Assembly: GCA_030681365.1 (NCBI GenBank)
Contig: JAUXWH010000131.1
Location: 1 to 64,000 of the forward strand
From: Bradyrhizobium sp.
GTDB taxonomy: Bacteria > Pseudomonadota > Alphaproteobacteria > Rhizobiales > Xanthobacteraceae
Direction of reading: 5' to 3'
Length of the DNA: 64,000 bases
Each line of letters starts with the position of its first letter. Position 1 is the first letter of the stretch. The notes below the pieces were generated by a model. It was not told where the DNA came from. It searched no databases and saw nothing but the letters and a program-made list of their open reading frames with translations. This document shows, one piece after another, positions 56,057 through 64,000 of this stretch. A program made the translations under genes and the position numbers.

Positions 56057-57074
56057 ACATCTTCCTGAAACCGGCGTCGTACACGCTCGGCGGATTGTTC
56101 AACCTGAACTCGTCGCTGAACCACGGATTGTTGCTGCCGAACACCTCGCTCAGCCAGTCGAATACGAGACGAACCGGCCGGGCGTTCAGACGGTCGGTGA
56201 GCGCGATCAGGTAAAGAGGAACCGAAATCCTCAAGTCGATTTCCAGCGGCACGAAGCAAGGCTCCACCAGCGTGTAGCTGCCAAGCATTCCAATTCCCTG
56301 CCCGGCCTTGACCAGCATGCCGTAGGCGAAGGAATTGTCGCAGTAATGCGCGATACGTCCGCGCGCCGCGGCCTGCTGCCAGCCGTCCCACAGCCCGGTC
56401 TTGGCGAGGTAGTATTCCGACTGCAGGAAGAGATGCTGTTCCAGATTATTGCGGGTCGGCAGGCCGTGCTTTCGGATGTAGTCCTTGGCGACGACGGGAA
56501 TGAAATGAAGCTGCCCGAGCTTTCGAAACCGGATGTCGGATGACTCGGCCGGACTGATGCCGATCATCATGTCAGTCTGGTTTTCCCGCAGGCTCATGAT
56601 GTTGATCGGGTTCTTCAGATGCAGCTGGATTTTGGGATACTGCGCGGAAAACCGATCGAGAGCCGGCGCAGCAAACAGCGCATTCAGCCCGTCCGTGATA
56701 CTGACGCTCACAGTGCCTTCTGCCTCGCGGGTCTCCGCCCTCAGGTCGCTGGTGATTGAATAGAGCGTGTGATCCAGCCGGCATAACGCCTGCGCCAGCG
56801 CCTCCCCCCTTTGTGTCAGCTTGACCCCGCGGGCGGTCGCGATGAACAGCTGCGAGCCGACCAGGTCCTGCAGGCGCTTGACCTGGCGGCTCACCCTCGG
56901 CTGGCTGGTGTTGGTGATCTCAGCGGCGCGGTTGAACGATTTGGTCTTCGCCACCGCGAGAAAGACCCGCAGTTCGCCCCAGAACTGGCCGCTCAGAAGG
57001 TTCTCGTCGTCCAGCGGGCTCCCGTTGAATGCCTGCTGTTCCTCGTCGAATGCATCCATGGTGTTTACAGTCAA
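56016..57074 (-). CDS. LysR-family transcriptional regulator
   Basis: LRVFLAVAKTKSFNRAAEITNTSQPRVSRQVKRLQDLVGSQLFIATARGVKLTQRGEAL. Confidence 0.95.
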   Translation of the reverse strand: MTVNTMDAFDEEQQAFNGSPLDDENLLSGQFWGELRVFLAVAKTKSFNRAAEITNTSQPRVSRQVKRLQDLVGSQLFIATARGVKLTQRGEALAQALCRLDHTLYSITSDLRAETREAEGTVSVSITDGLNALFAAPALDRFSAQYPKIQLHLKNPINIMSLRENQTDMMIGISPAESSDIRFRKLGQLHFIPVVAKDYIRKHGLPTRNNLEQHLFLQSEYYLAKTGLWDGWQQAAARGRIAHYCDNSFAYGMLVKAGQGIGMLGSYTLVEPCFVPLEIDLRISVPLYLIALTDRLNARPVRLVFDWLSEVFGSNNPWFSDEFRLNNPPSVYDAGFRKMFNLEGSDETSTLR

Positions 57075-57167
57075 GTAGAGGTGGCGACCACCTGCAGCTT
57101 AACCGTGTTCCCGGGCCGGAGTCCACGACCGGGCGAACTCGACGAAAGGGTGCTTTTCGTCCCGCCG

Positions 57168-58160
57168 CTACTGCGTCGGCGCGGCCACCGCGACGCCGCC
57201 GGTCGGCGCCGTCGCTTCCGCGGTCTTGGTCGACCTGGGCGGAACAACCTGCAGGTGCGACTTCTCGGCGCTGACCGTTTCGCTTGCAAAACGATCCTGG
57301 ATCGGCTTGACCGCCGCCTCGGCCATCGGCGTTGCGCGCGTATCCGGAAGCAGCACCTCGGCAACCGCGTCGGTCGTGACCAGATTGGTCAGCCGCAATT
57401 CGTCCCGGGACAATTCGTGCAGATCTTCCCACGGCGGCACGCTCAGCGACAGCGACAGCAGGTCGCCGGTGCCGCCCATGTCGAAGGTGTATTTGGCGAG
57501 ACGGCCGATATCGCGTTCCACGATCATCAGGTCCTGCGCGGTGTAGCTCGCGGCCCTGGGGTCGTCGGCGCGGTCGCCCATCCAGATCTGATGCACCCTG
57601 ACATGCGCGCCGTCAGGCACGTAACGCGTCTTGCCGGACAGCAGCAGGAACACGCACATCGACTCGCAATAGGCTTCCGGCACGACGCGGCCGTGCTCGC
57701 CCTGCCCGGTTCGGGTCTGGACACTGGTGCCGACGGTCGTCAGCGCACCGAGAGCGCGCCATCGCCGTCCGAGCGCAATGGAATCGTTGACCGAGCCGCC
57801 GCTGGAATCCAGCACGATCGTGGCGCCGGCGAGCTGGCGGCCCCGCGCGAATTCGTCGAAAGCCCTGGGGCTGTCCGCGGTGACGATGCCGACCGCGCTG
57901 ACCCAGCCGCGGCAATTCGGCTCGCAGGCGACCCAGCTGAACTTCATTGGCTGTTTGCGTTCCTCGAGGCTAACGCCGGCATGTGCCGGGCCGCCATCGC
58001 CGGCCAGGATGGCAGGCAATGCGATGCAAACGGCGGCGGCGCAGGCAAGCGCCCAGTCGCCTATTCGAAACGACCTCACGAGCCTCAATTTGGTTCCTTC
58101 CCCAAAACCCACTGTCAGGCGGTGGTAACGGCCCCACTTCAACGCCAATGATTCCGTCAC
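57168..58160 (-). CDS. Exported ClpP/crotonase-like (COG3904-type) protein
   Basis: ATIVLDSSGGSVNDSIALGRRWRALGALTTVGTSV ... AYCESMCVFLLLSGKTRYVPDGAHVRVHQIWMG. Confidence 0.8.
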   Translation of the reverse strand: MTESLALKWGRYHRLTVGFGEGTKLRLVRSFRIGDWALACAAAVCIALPAILAGDGGPAHAGVSLEERKQPMKFSWVACEPNCRGWVSAVGIVTADSPRAFDEFARGRQLAGATIVLDSSGGSVNDSIALGRRWRALGALTTVGTSVQTRTGQGEHGRVVPEAYCESMCVFLLLSGKTRYVPDGAHVRVHQIWMGDRADDPRAASYTAQDLMIVERDIGRLAKYTFDMGGTGDLLSLSLSVPPWEDLHELSRDELRLTNLVTTDAVAEVLLPDTRATPMAEAAVKPIQDRFASETVSAEKSHLQVVPPRSTKTAEATAPTGGVAVAAPTQ

Positions 58161-58341
58161 ACCGGCGTTGTGAAAAAGCTAACCGCGCGTCACATAAGCG
58201 TCTATTAACATTTGCTGCATCGCGACGGAATAGGTGCGGTATTTTGCCCGGTGTGACTCAATTGCATATCCGTAGCTTTCCGGGGTCGGTTCCCTGCAAA
58301 GGAACCGCGCATACCATTGCTCATCGATAAGCCAAACGCCC

Positions 58342-58674
58342 ATGAAACATTCAGCAGATTGTTCGGCCTGTTCGGGAACCCTGCAACGCCTGCCGCGCCA
58401 GTTCGGCCGGGCGCTGATCTGGATTTACCGGCATACGTTTTCGCTGCTGGTCGGATACAATTGCCGCCATCTGCCGACCTGTTCGGTCTATGGCGACGAG
58501 GCGATCGAGCGTTTCGGGCTGTGGGCCGGCGGCTGGATGACGCTGGCGCGGATGCTGCGCTGCCAGCCCTGGGGCACGTCGGGTATCGATAACGTGCCGG
58601 CGACGGCGCCGCCGGGCGCGCGCTGGTACCTGCCGTGGCGATATGGCCGCTGGCGCGGCGTCAATTCGCCGTAG
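58342..58674 (+). CDS. yidD: Membrane protein insertion efficiency factor YidD
   Basis: ALIWIYRHTFSLLVGYNCRHLPTCSVYGDEAIERFGLWAGGWMTLARMLRCQPWG. Confidence 0.95.
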   Translation: MKHSADCSACSGTLQRLPRQFGRALIWIYRHTFSLLVGYNCRHLPTCSVYGDEAIERFGLWAGGWMTLARMLRCQPWGTSGIDNVPATAPPGARWYLPWRYGRWRGVNSP

Positions 58675-58714
58675 AATTTCCTTCGCTGCCTCCAATCGAG
58701 AGGCCGCCTCGACC

Positions 58715-59083
58715 TCACGACGGCCGGCTCAGGCCAGGACGGCGTGACCAAAGCTCGAGACGGTCCAGGATCGCAACCAGCGCCTCACCGTCTGTCGACA
58801 ACGAGTAGCAGACGCTTCGCGGAAACGTCGCAATCGGCGAGCGTATGACGAGGCCCCGCATCTCAAGTCCGTGCAATCGCTCCGAGAGTACTTTCGCCGA
58901 CACGCCCGGCAAAAGGATCGCAAGCTCGCCATGCCGTTTCGCGCTTGCCTGCAGATGCCACAGAATAAGAGCGTTCCAACGGTGCCCCAGAAAGCCAAGC
59001 CAGTCCTCAACCGGGCACTCGATCGGCCGGCGCGGCTGAGGCTCGTCCAGACCGCCAACACCTGCAAGCGCACTTCCCGTCAT
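58715..59083 (-). CDS. HxlR-family transcriptional regulator
   Basis: CPVEDWLGFLGHRWNALILWHLQASAKRHGELAILLPGVSAKVLSERLHGLEMRGLV. Confidence 0.92.
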   Translation of the reverse strand: MTGSALAGVGGLDEPQPRRPIECPVEDWLGFLGHRWNALILWHLQASAKRHGELAILLPGVSAKVLSERLHGLEMRGLVIRSPIATFPRSVCYSLSTDGEALVAILDRLELWSRRPGLSRPS

Positions 59084-59153
59084 GGCGCAGTCCTTCCCGT
59101 TTGGTGAGCCCTGAACGGGCATGCTTCTTCTCACAGCTCCAGTGGCCAGGAGA

Positions 59154-59540
59154 ATGAACATGAGCGTTATCGAACCACGTCAGATGAACGAGGCGTTCGC
59201 GCGAGCCTTCAACAGCCGCAATAGAGAAAACCTTCTGGCCCTCTACGAGCCCGGAGCGGTGCTTAGAGTGGACGGAAGCGAAAAGAGCCTGACAGGTCTT
59301 GCAGCCATCGCACGAGAACTCGAGCAGTTCCTGGAGGCACCGGGAATCATGACGTCGAGGAACAACTTCTGCATCGAGCACGGCGATCTCGCCCTGCTTC
59401 GAGCCGATTGGGAACTCGTCACCGACGGTGTGACCGTGGCGTCCGGCAGCTCCGCCGAACTTGTCCGCCGGCAGCCGGACGGTTGCTGGCTCTACGTGAT
59501 CGATCATGCGGCCGGCGCCGGTCTCCCGCGCGTCGTCTGA
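59154..59540 (+). CDS. SnoaL/NTF2-like domain protein
   Basis: MNEAFARAFNSRNRENLLALYEPGAVLRVDGSEKSLTGLAAIARELEQFL. Confidence 0.85.
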   Translation: MNMSVIEPRQMNEAFARAFNSRNRENLLALYEPGAVLRVDGSEKSLTGLAAIARELEQFLEAPGIMTSRNNFCIEHGDLALLRADWELVTDGVTVASGSSAELVRRQPDGCWLYVIDHAAGAGLPRVV

Positions 59541-59609
59541 GTCGCGTGGATGAGAACGGAGACCTTTTACCGAACTGACAAGCGGGACAGCTTCGGCTCC
59601 GACTGACCT

Positions 59610-60824
59610 TCAGCGAAACCACAACCCCCTGGGCGGTGGAATCGGTTCCGGTGGTCGCGGCGCTCGCCTGGCGCGCGGCCGCGGCCGTGGACGCTCCTCG
59701 GCCGATGGCATGGCGTCGGCGCTGCCTGAACCGTCCGGGGGCAGCTTGACCGACAGCAGCAGGTTGGATTCATGCGTGCGCCAGCGATAGCCGATACCGA
59801 AATCCATCGGCTGGCTGCGCCTGAACAGATCCGCATAGGCCGGCTGGTATCTGCCGGGGAATTCGTCGATCGGGCCGGCATAGCGGCCGAACGGAAAGAA
59901 CCGCCATTGCTTGCGATCGTAATGGGCCAGCGGCACGCCGGAATCATCCTGGATGATGGTGGCTGAGTTGGCGAGGATGAAGTCGCGAACGGTGGTGAAG
60001 TTGCCGGAGTGCAGGAGATAGGACGCGCTCTTGAGCAGGCTGTTACCGGGCGCCAGCGTCGCGCAGAACTTCAGAAAGCCGGAGACCCTGACGCCAGAGT
60101 TCGACAGATCGGTCGAGAAATAATACAGCGTCTTCTCCGCGCCATCGCTGCCGGCGAACAGGATGCGGACGCCCCGCGTCGCGTTGGGGCCCGGATTCTC
60201 GTTGGCGAAATACGCAGCCCCCTTGTCGTCGAGCGCGATCGGGCTGACGTCGCGGATGGTTTTTCCCGACCGCGCCAGAAAAACATAGAGGATCGGCAGG
60301 GTGCCCGAGAGCTGGCCAGCCTTCAGATCGGTCTTCATCTGCTTGGTGATGAAGAAGCTGAAGCTCAGGATGGAGCCGAGCGACCGCTCGATATTGTACA
60401 GCGCTGACCCGATGCCGCCGGACGACAATCGCGTCAGGTCAGGCACCGAGCCGACCGGCTCGAGCGCGCTCAGCACATAGGTCGAAGCCTTCGAATAGAA
60501 CGCGTCCGCGTAGAGGAAGTCCGGCCCGCTGAACATGTAGAACATGGTCGGCCGCGGCGCCGCCAGATTGGTCTCGGTCCAGTTGCGGATTTTCGAAAGC
60601 TGGCGCTGCTCGAGCTGTGCGAACGCGTTATCGAAGAATTTGGCGTGCCGCCGCCACGTGGGAGTTCCGGTCAAGGGCGTCAGCGGGGAATCGGCCGATG
60701 GCGCCATGCCCGCGAGAAAGCGCGCGGTGTCATTGGCGGTCACGGTATCGGCGGCGCGCGCGGGCAGCGCGGCCGCGAGCAACACGACGGCAGCCAGCGC
60801 CGCTATTTTCACGGGCTGAAGCAT
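59610..60824 (-). CDS. Exported hypothetical protein
   Basis: MLQPVKIAALAAVVLLAAALPARAADTVTANDTARFLAGM...; signal peptide. Confidence 0.8.
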   Translation of the reverse strand: MLQPVKIAALAAVVLLAAALPARAADTVTANDTARFLAGMAPSADSPLTPLTGTPTWRRHAKFFDNAFAQLEQRQLSKIRNWTETNLAAPRPTMFYMFSGPDFLYADAFYSKASTYVLSALEPVGSVPDLTRLSSGGIGSALYNIERSLGSILSFSFFITKQMKTDLKAGQLSGTLPILYVFLARSGKTIRDVSPIALDDKGAAYFANENPGPNATRGVRILFAGSDGAEKTLYYFSTDLSNSGVRVSGFLKFCATLAPGNSLLKSASYLLHSGNFTTVRDFILANSATIIQDDSGVPLAHYDRKQWRFFPFGRYAGPIDEFPGRYQPAYADLFRRSQPMDFGIGYRWRTHESNLLLSVKLPPDGSGSADAMPSAEERPRPRPRARRAPRPPEPIPPPRGLWFR

Positions 60825-60826
60825 CG

Positions 60827-62194
60827 CTACTCGCGGTTCGGGGATGCGGCGCCGCGACCGGCCCGCTTGCGGAAAACGGCGTAAATCACCAGGCCCGAAA
60901 CCATGATCAAGACACCCAGGAACGACTGCAGCGGCCGTTCCGTCAAGAGATAATACATCATGAAGCCGGTCACGAGCAGGAAAACCAGTGGCGTGACCGG
61001 GTATCCCCAGGCCCGGTAGGGCCGCGGCAAATCGGGCCGGGTGATGCGCAGCTTGATAACGCCGAGCACGGTGAAGAACGAGCAGAACAACAGGCTGAAC
61101 TGGATGAGGTCGAGCACGGCCTCGAAGCTGCGGGTGAACAGCATCAGGCTGGCGATCGCGAGCTGGAGCAGGATCGCCCAGGCTGGCGCTCCCTGGGTCG
61201 ATTTGCGCGCGAACACCCGCAACGACGGAATGTCCTCGCCCATCGTCATCATCACGCGCGGGCCGATCCACATCATCGCGCTGATCGAGGATATCAGTCC
61301 GATACAGATCATGGCGCCGACGATCCGCCCGCCGAGCTCGCCGAAGATGTGGTTGCCGGAGATGCGGGCGACATCGAGTTGCCCGGCCAGTTCGCCTGCC
61401 GGCGCGGTATAGAGGAAGACCGCATTCAGCGCGACATACAGCACCAGCACGATCAACGTCCCCGCCAGCATTGCGCGCGGCAGGTTCTGCTCGGGGTTGC
61501 GCATCTCGCCGATGATGTAGGTCGCAGCGTTCCAGCCCGAGAACGAATACATCACGAATACGAGGCCGATCGCGAACGGCGCACTGGCGATGTGGGAGAA
61601 GTCGGAGACCGAGGGCGTGAACGACACCGGCTGCGGCGTGCCGATGACAAATCCCGCCACCAGGAACGCGACGATCAGCACCACTTTCAGGATGGTCGCG
61701 ATCAATTGAAAGGTGCTGGAATGTTTGACCCCGCCGAGTTGCACCAGCGACACCAGCCAGACCACGCCGAGGGCAAGCGCCAGCGGCGGGGCGTCCGGCA
61801 GCACCGATTTGCCGTATTCGCCGAATGCCATCGCAGCCAGCGCTACCGGGGCCGCGAAACCGATCGTCGCCGAGACCCAGCCCGCGACAAATCCGAACGC
61901 CGGGTGATAGGCCCGGGTCAGGAAGTTGTATTCACCGCTGGAGCGCGGAAACATCGCGCCGAGTTCGCTGTAGGCAAACACCCCGCACAGCGCCACGACG
62001 CCACCGACCACCCATAGCAACAGGATCGAAAAGCCCGACGGGATGTCCTTGACCTGAAAGCCGAGGCTGGTGAAGACCCCGACGCCGACCATGTCGGCCA
62101 CCACGATGGCGGTCGCCACAAGGACCGAAACGCTCGAACCGCCAGCGGGCAGCCGGCCAGGCAAAGCCGCGCTTCCCGTCTCTGATGCCGCCAT
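60827..62194 (-). CDS. APC-family amino-acid permease
   Basis: IVVADMVGVGVFTSLGFQVKDIPSGFSILLLWVVGGVVALCGVFAYSELGAMFPRSSGEYNFLTRAYHP. Confidence 0.94.
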   Translation of the reverse strand: MAASETGSAALPGRLPAGGSSVSVLVATAIVVADMVGVGVFTSLGFQVKDIPSGFSILLLWVVGGVVALCGVFAYSELGAMFPRSSGEYNFLTRAYHPAFGFVAGWVSATIGFAAPVALAAMAFGEYGKSVLPDAPPLALALGVVWLVSLVQLGGVKHSSTFQLIATILKVVLIVAFLVAGFVIGTPQPVSFTPSVSDFSHIASAPFAIGLVFVMYSFSGWNAATYIIGEMRNPEQNLPRAMLAGTLIVLVLYVALNAVFLYTAPAGELAGQLDVARISGNHIFGELGGRIVGAMICIGLISSISAMMWIGPRVMMTMGEDIPSLRVFARKSTQGAPAWAILLQLAIASLMLFTRSFEAVLDLIQFSLLFCSFFTVLGVIKLRITRPDLPRPYRAWGYPVTPLVFLLVTGFMMYYLLTERPLQSFLGVLIMVSGLVIYAVFRKRAGRGAASPNRE

Positions 62195-62497
62195 GTCGGT
62201 CCACGCCCCTGGCCCAGCCGCCCTTGATTTTTCATCGTGCAGGCTGCCCCCCGTCAATTCAAGCAGGGTTAACAATGGTTAAAACATGCAGTAAAATCGG
62301 TATTTGAGCACCTGTGGCGACATCTCACCGTCCGCAGCCCGTGGCCGTGCGCAGAGCGGATACCGCCCCACAATCGCGACACGATTTCGTGTTCTTTTGG
62401 GGCGTCTGGGAGTGGGGGAATTGCCCCGGAAGCTTAACGTCACCTCAACGCGAACGGAATACGCCAAAGACAGGCGGATATTGGGGCAAGTGGGTGG

Positions 62498-63805
62498 ATG
62501 GTCGGGGCGGATCCGAAACGGCATGATCGCGCGGGCCAAGCGATTTCACAGGATGTGATTTCACAGGGTGTGATTTCACCTGACGCGTATCGATGGCGCT
62601 GGATTGCCCTCCTCCTGGCGTTCGTTCCGCTGTCATTCCTGCTGGTTCAGTGCGGCAAGGCGCCGAGCGCCGGAATGCTCGCCGCCAATGCCCATACAAA
62701 TACCAATGCCTCGGCGGCGGATACTTTCGAAGACCGGTTTCCGGCGCCGACCTTCCGGGATCGCTTCCCGGAGACCAGCGAGAGCCTGGCGTCGCGGCAA
62801 CCGCCCGCCGCCGCCCGCGAGCGCAGCGTACAGGCCGCGCCCGCGCCCTATCGCGTGGCGTCGCTGGCGCCGACGGTGCCCTATCGGCGACCGGCCCGCG
62901 AAGAGCAGACCATGCTGGTCGGACTAAAATCCTCGGCCTTTCCCTATCTCGGCAACAATCCACGCACCGACGAGCCGTTCCTGAACATTTCCCAAGGCGA
63001 GCGCCGCGGCCATCGCAGCAATCGCGGCCGGGTCTTCTGGCAGGACGAAACCTACAGCGACAACCGCACGCTGATGCATGTGCCGGAGCATTTCGACGCC
63101 GGCAAGCCGGGCGTCATCGTGGTGTTCTTCCACGGCAACGGCGCGACGCTGGAACGCGACGTGCGCGACCGTCAGCTGGTGCCGCGGCAGATTTCGGACT
63201 CCGGCGTCAATGCCGTGCTCCTGGCGCCGCAACTCGCGGTCGACGCCGCCGATTCCAGCGCCGGCAAGTTCTGGCAGCCCGGCGGCCTCAAGCGTTTTGT
63301 CGCGGAGTCGGCCGATCATCTCGCCCGGCTCTACGGCGATCCCAGCTCAGCCAAAACCTTCGCCAGCATGCCCGTCATCATCGTCGGCTACAGCGGCGGC
63401 TTCATGCCGGCGGCGTGGAGCCTGGAGGTCGGCGGCCTCGGCAATCGCGTGCGCGGCGTGTTCCTGCTCGACGCGGTGTATGGCGAACTCGACAAGTTCG
63501 CATCCTGGATCGTCAACAACCGCACCGGCTTCTTCGTCAGCGCCTATACCCGTTCCACCCGGCGGCACGAAAAGGAACTGATCGCGATGCTGAAGGAAAA
63601 GAACATCGCGATTTCGGAGGATATGGACGGACCCTTGCGGCCCGGCAGCGTGGTTTTCCTCGAGACGCCCGAGGGCGTGACGCATCGCGATTACGTCACC
63701 CGCGCCTGGACCGACCACCCCATCAAGGACATGCTGGTCAAGATGGCGGCAACACCCGCGCTGACGCGGGTGGCGGCTGGTGCGTCGTCAACGGCGAGGC
63801 GCTGA
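62498..63805 (+). CDS. Membrane-anchored alpha/beta-hydrolase-like protein (start uncertain)
   Basis: VIVVFFHGNGATLERDVRDRQL; VIIVGYSGGFMPAAWSLEVGG. Confidence 0.8.
   Translation: MVGADPKRHDRAGQAISQDVISQGVISPDAYRWRWIALLLAFVPLSFLLVQCGKAPSAGMLAANAHTNTNASAADTFEDRFPAPTFRDRFPETSESLASRQPPAAARERSVQAAPAPYRVASLAPTVPYRRPAREEQTMLVGLKSSAFPYLGNNPRTDEPFLNISQGERRGHRSNRGRVFWQDETYSDNRTLMHVPEHFDAGKPGVIVVFFHGNGATLERDVRDRQLVPRQISDSGVNAVLLAPQLAVDAADSSAGKFWQPGGLKRFVAESADHLARLYGDPSSAKTFASMPVIIVGYSGGFMPAAWSLEVGGLGNRVRGVFLLDAVYGELDKFASWIVNNRTGFFVSAYTRSTRRHEKELIAMLKEKNIAISEDMDGPLRPGSVVFLETPEGVTHRDYVTRAWTDHPIKDMLVKMAATPALTRVAAGASSTARR
62542..62580. repeat. 15-bp tandem repeat (2.6 copies)
   Basis: GATTTCACAGGATGT GATTTCACAGGGTGT GATTTCACC. 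Confidence 0.85.
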
Positions 63806-64000
63806 CGCTCCCGCATCCCCTCGACCTGCCGCTGCTCAAAATGCGGTGTTGATGGCCGCATCATTTTCGATGCGCGGGATTGTCCGGCACTGGCCACCGC
63901 CATACGGTGCCGCCACAACATGGTCGACTTCGAAGGCAGCGCGCTGCAATTGCCCGGCGTCGCCTTCAAGGCGATCCTGACGCGGATCGGCGACTGAAGC

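Noticed and set aside
62269-62282. TTAA-N6-TTAA near APC permease start
   Set aside because: Spacing is 6, not the 7 required for a CtrA box
1-64000. CRISPR arrays, prophage, transposase or conjugation modules
   Set aside because: No spaced direct-repeat array and no recognisable cas, integrase, transposase or structural phage proteins in any frame examined

Overview
High-GC window that looks like an alphaproteobacterial chromosome of Bradyrhizobium/Rhodopseudomonas type (taxon inferred from gene content and codon usage only). The main feature is a nearly complete sulfur-oxidation (sox) locus at about 8.4-22.2 kb: yeeE/yedE permease, cytochrome c, soxF, soxE-like, soxD, soxC, soxB, soxZ and soxY on the minus strand; soxA, soxX and a GlcG-like gene on the plus strand; soxW and soxV on the minus strand; soxS, soxR and soxT on the plus strand. 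It is followed by an acyl-CoA catabolism cluster with a TetR regulator (22.3-28.9 kb). The rest is mostly housekeeping or accessory genes: VapBC-like TA pair, rlmB, nadK, hisI, folE, yidD, CHASE2 adenylate cyclase, TPR-caspase, S10 peptidase, APC permease and several small exported proteins. Three tRNAs (Gly, Tyr, Thr) are present. No rRNA, CRISPR array, integrase, transposase or prophage module was recognised. The observations most worth a second look are: (1) an apparently free-standing transcript unit at about 2.2-2.39 kb with a 17-nt stretch exactly complementary to the 16S rRNA 3' end, a 14-codon ORF at ideal spacing, an internal element that can sequester the SD, and a strong terminator; (2) a perfect CRP-type palindrome upstream of a FecR-like/CHASE2 adenylate cyclase pair, with a second near-perfect site upstream of an unlisted small ORF; (3) an Lrp/AsnC gene broken by a stop at codon 3 and a 1-nt frameshift; (4) a PQ-loop-like gene with two compensating frameshifts; (5) a perfect CtrA box and other dyads. 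All family calls were made by eye, with no database search.
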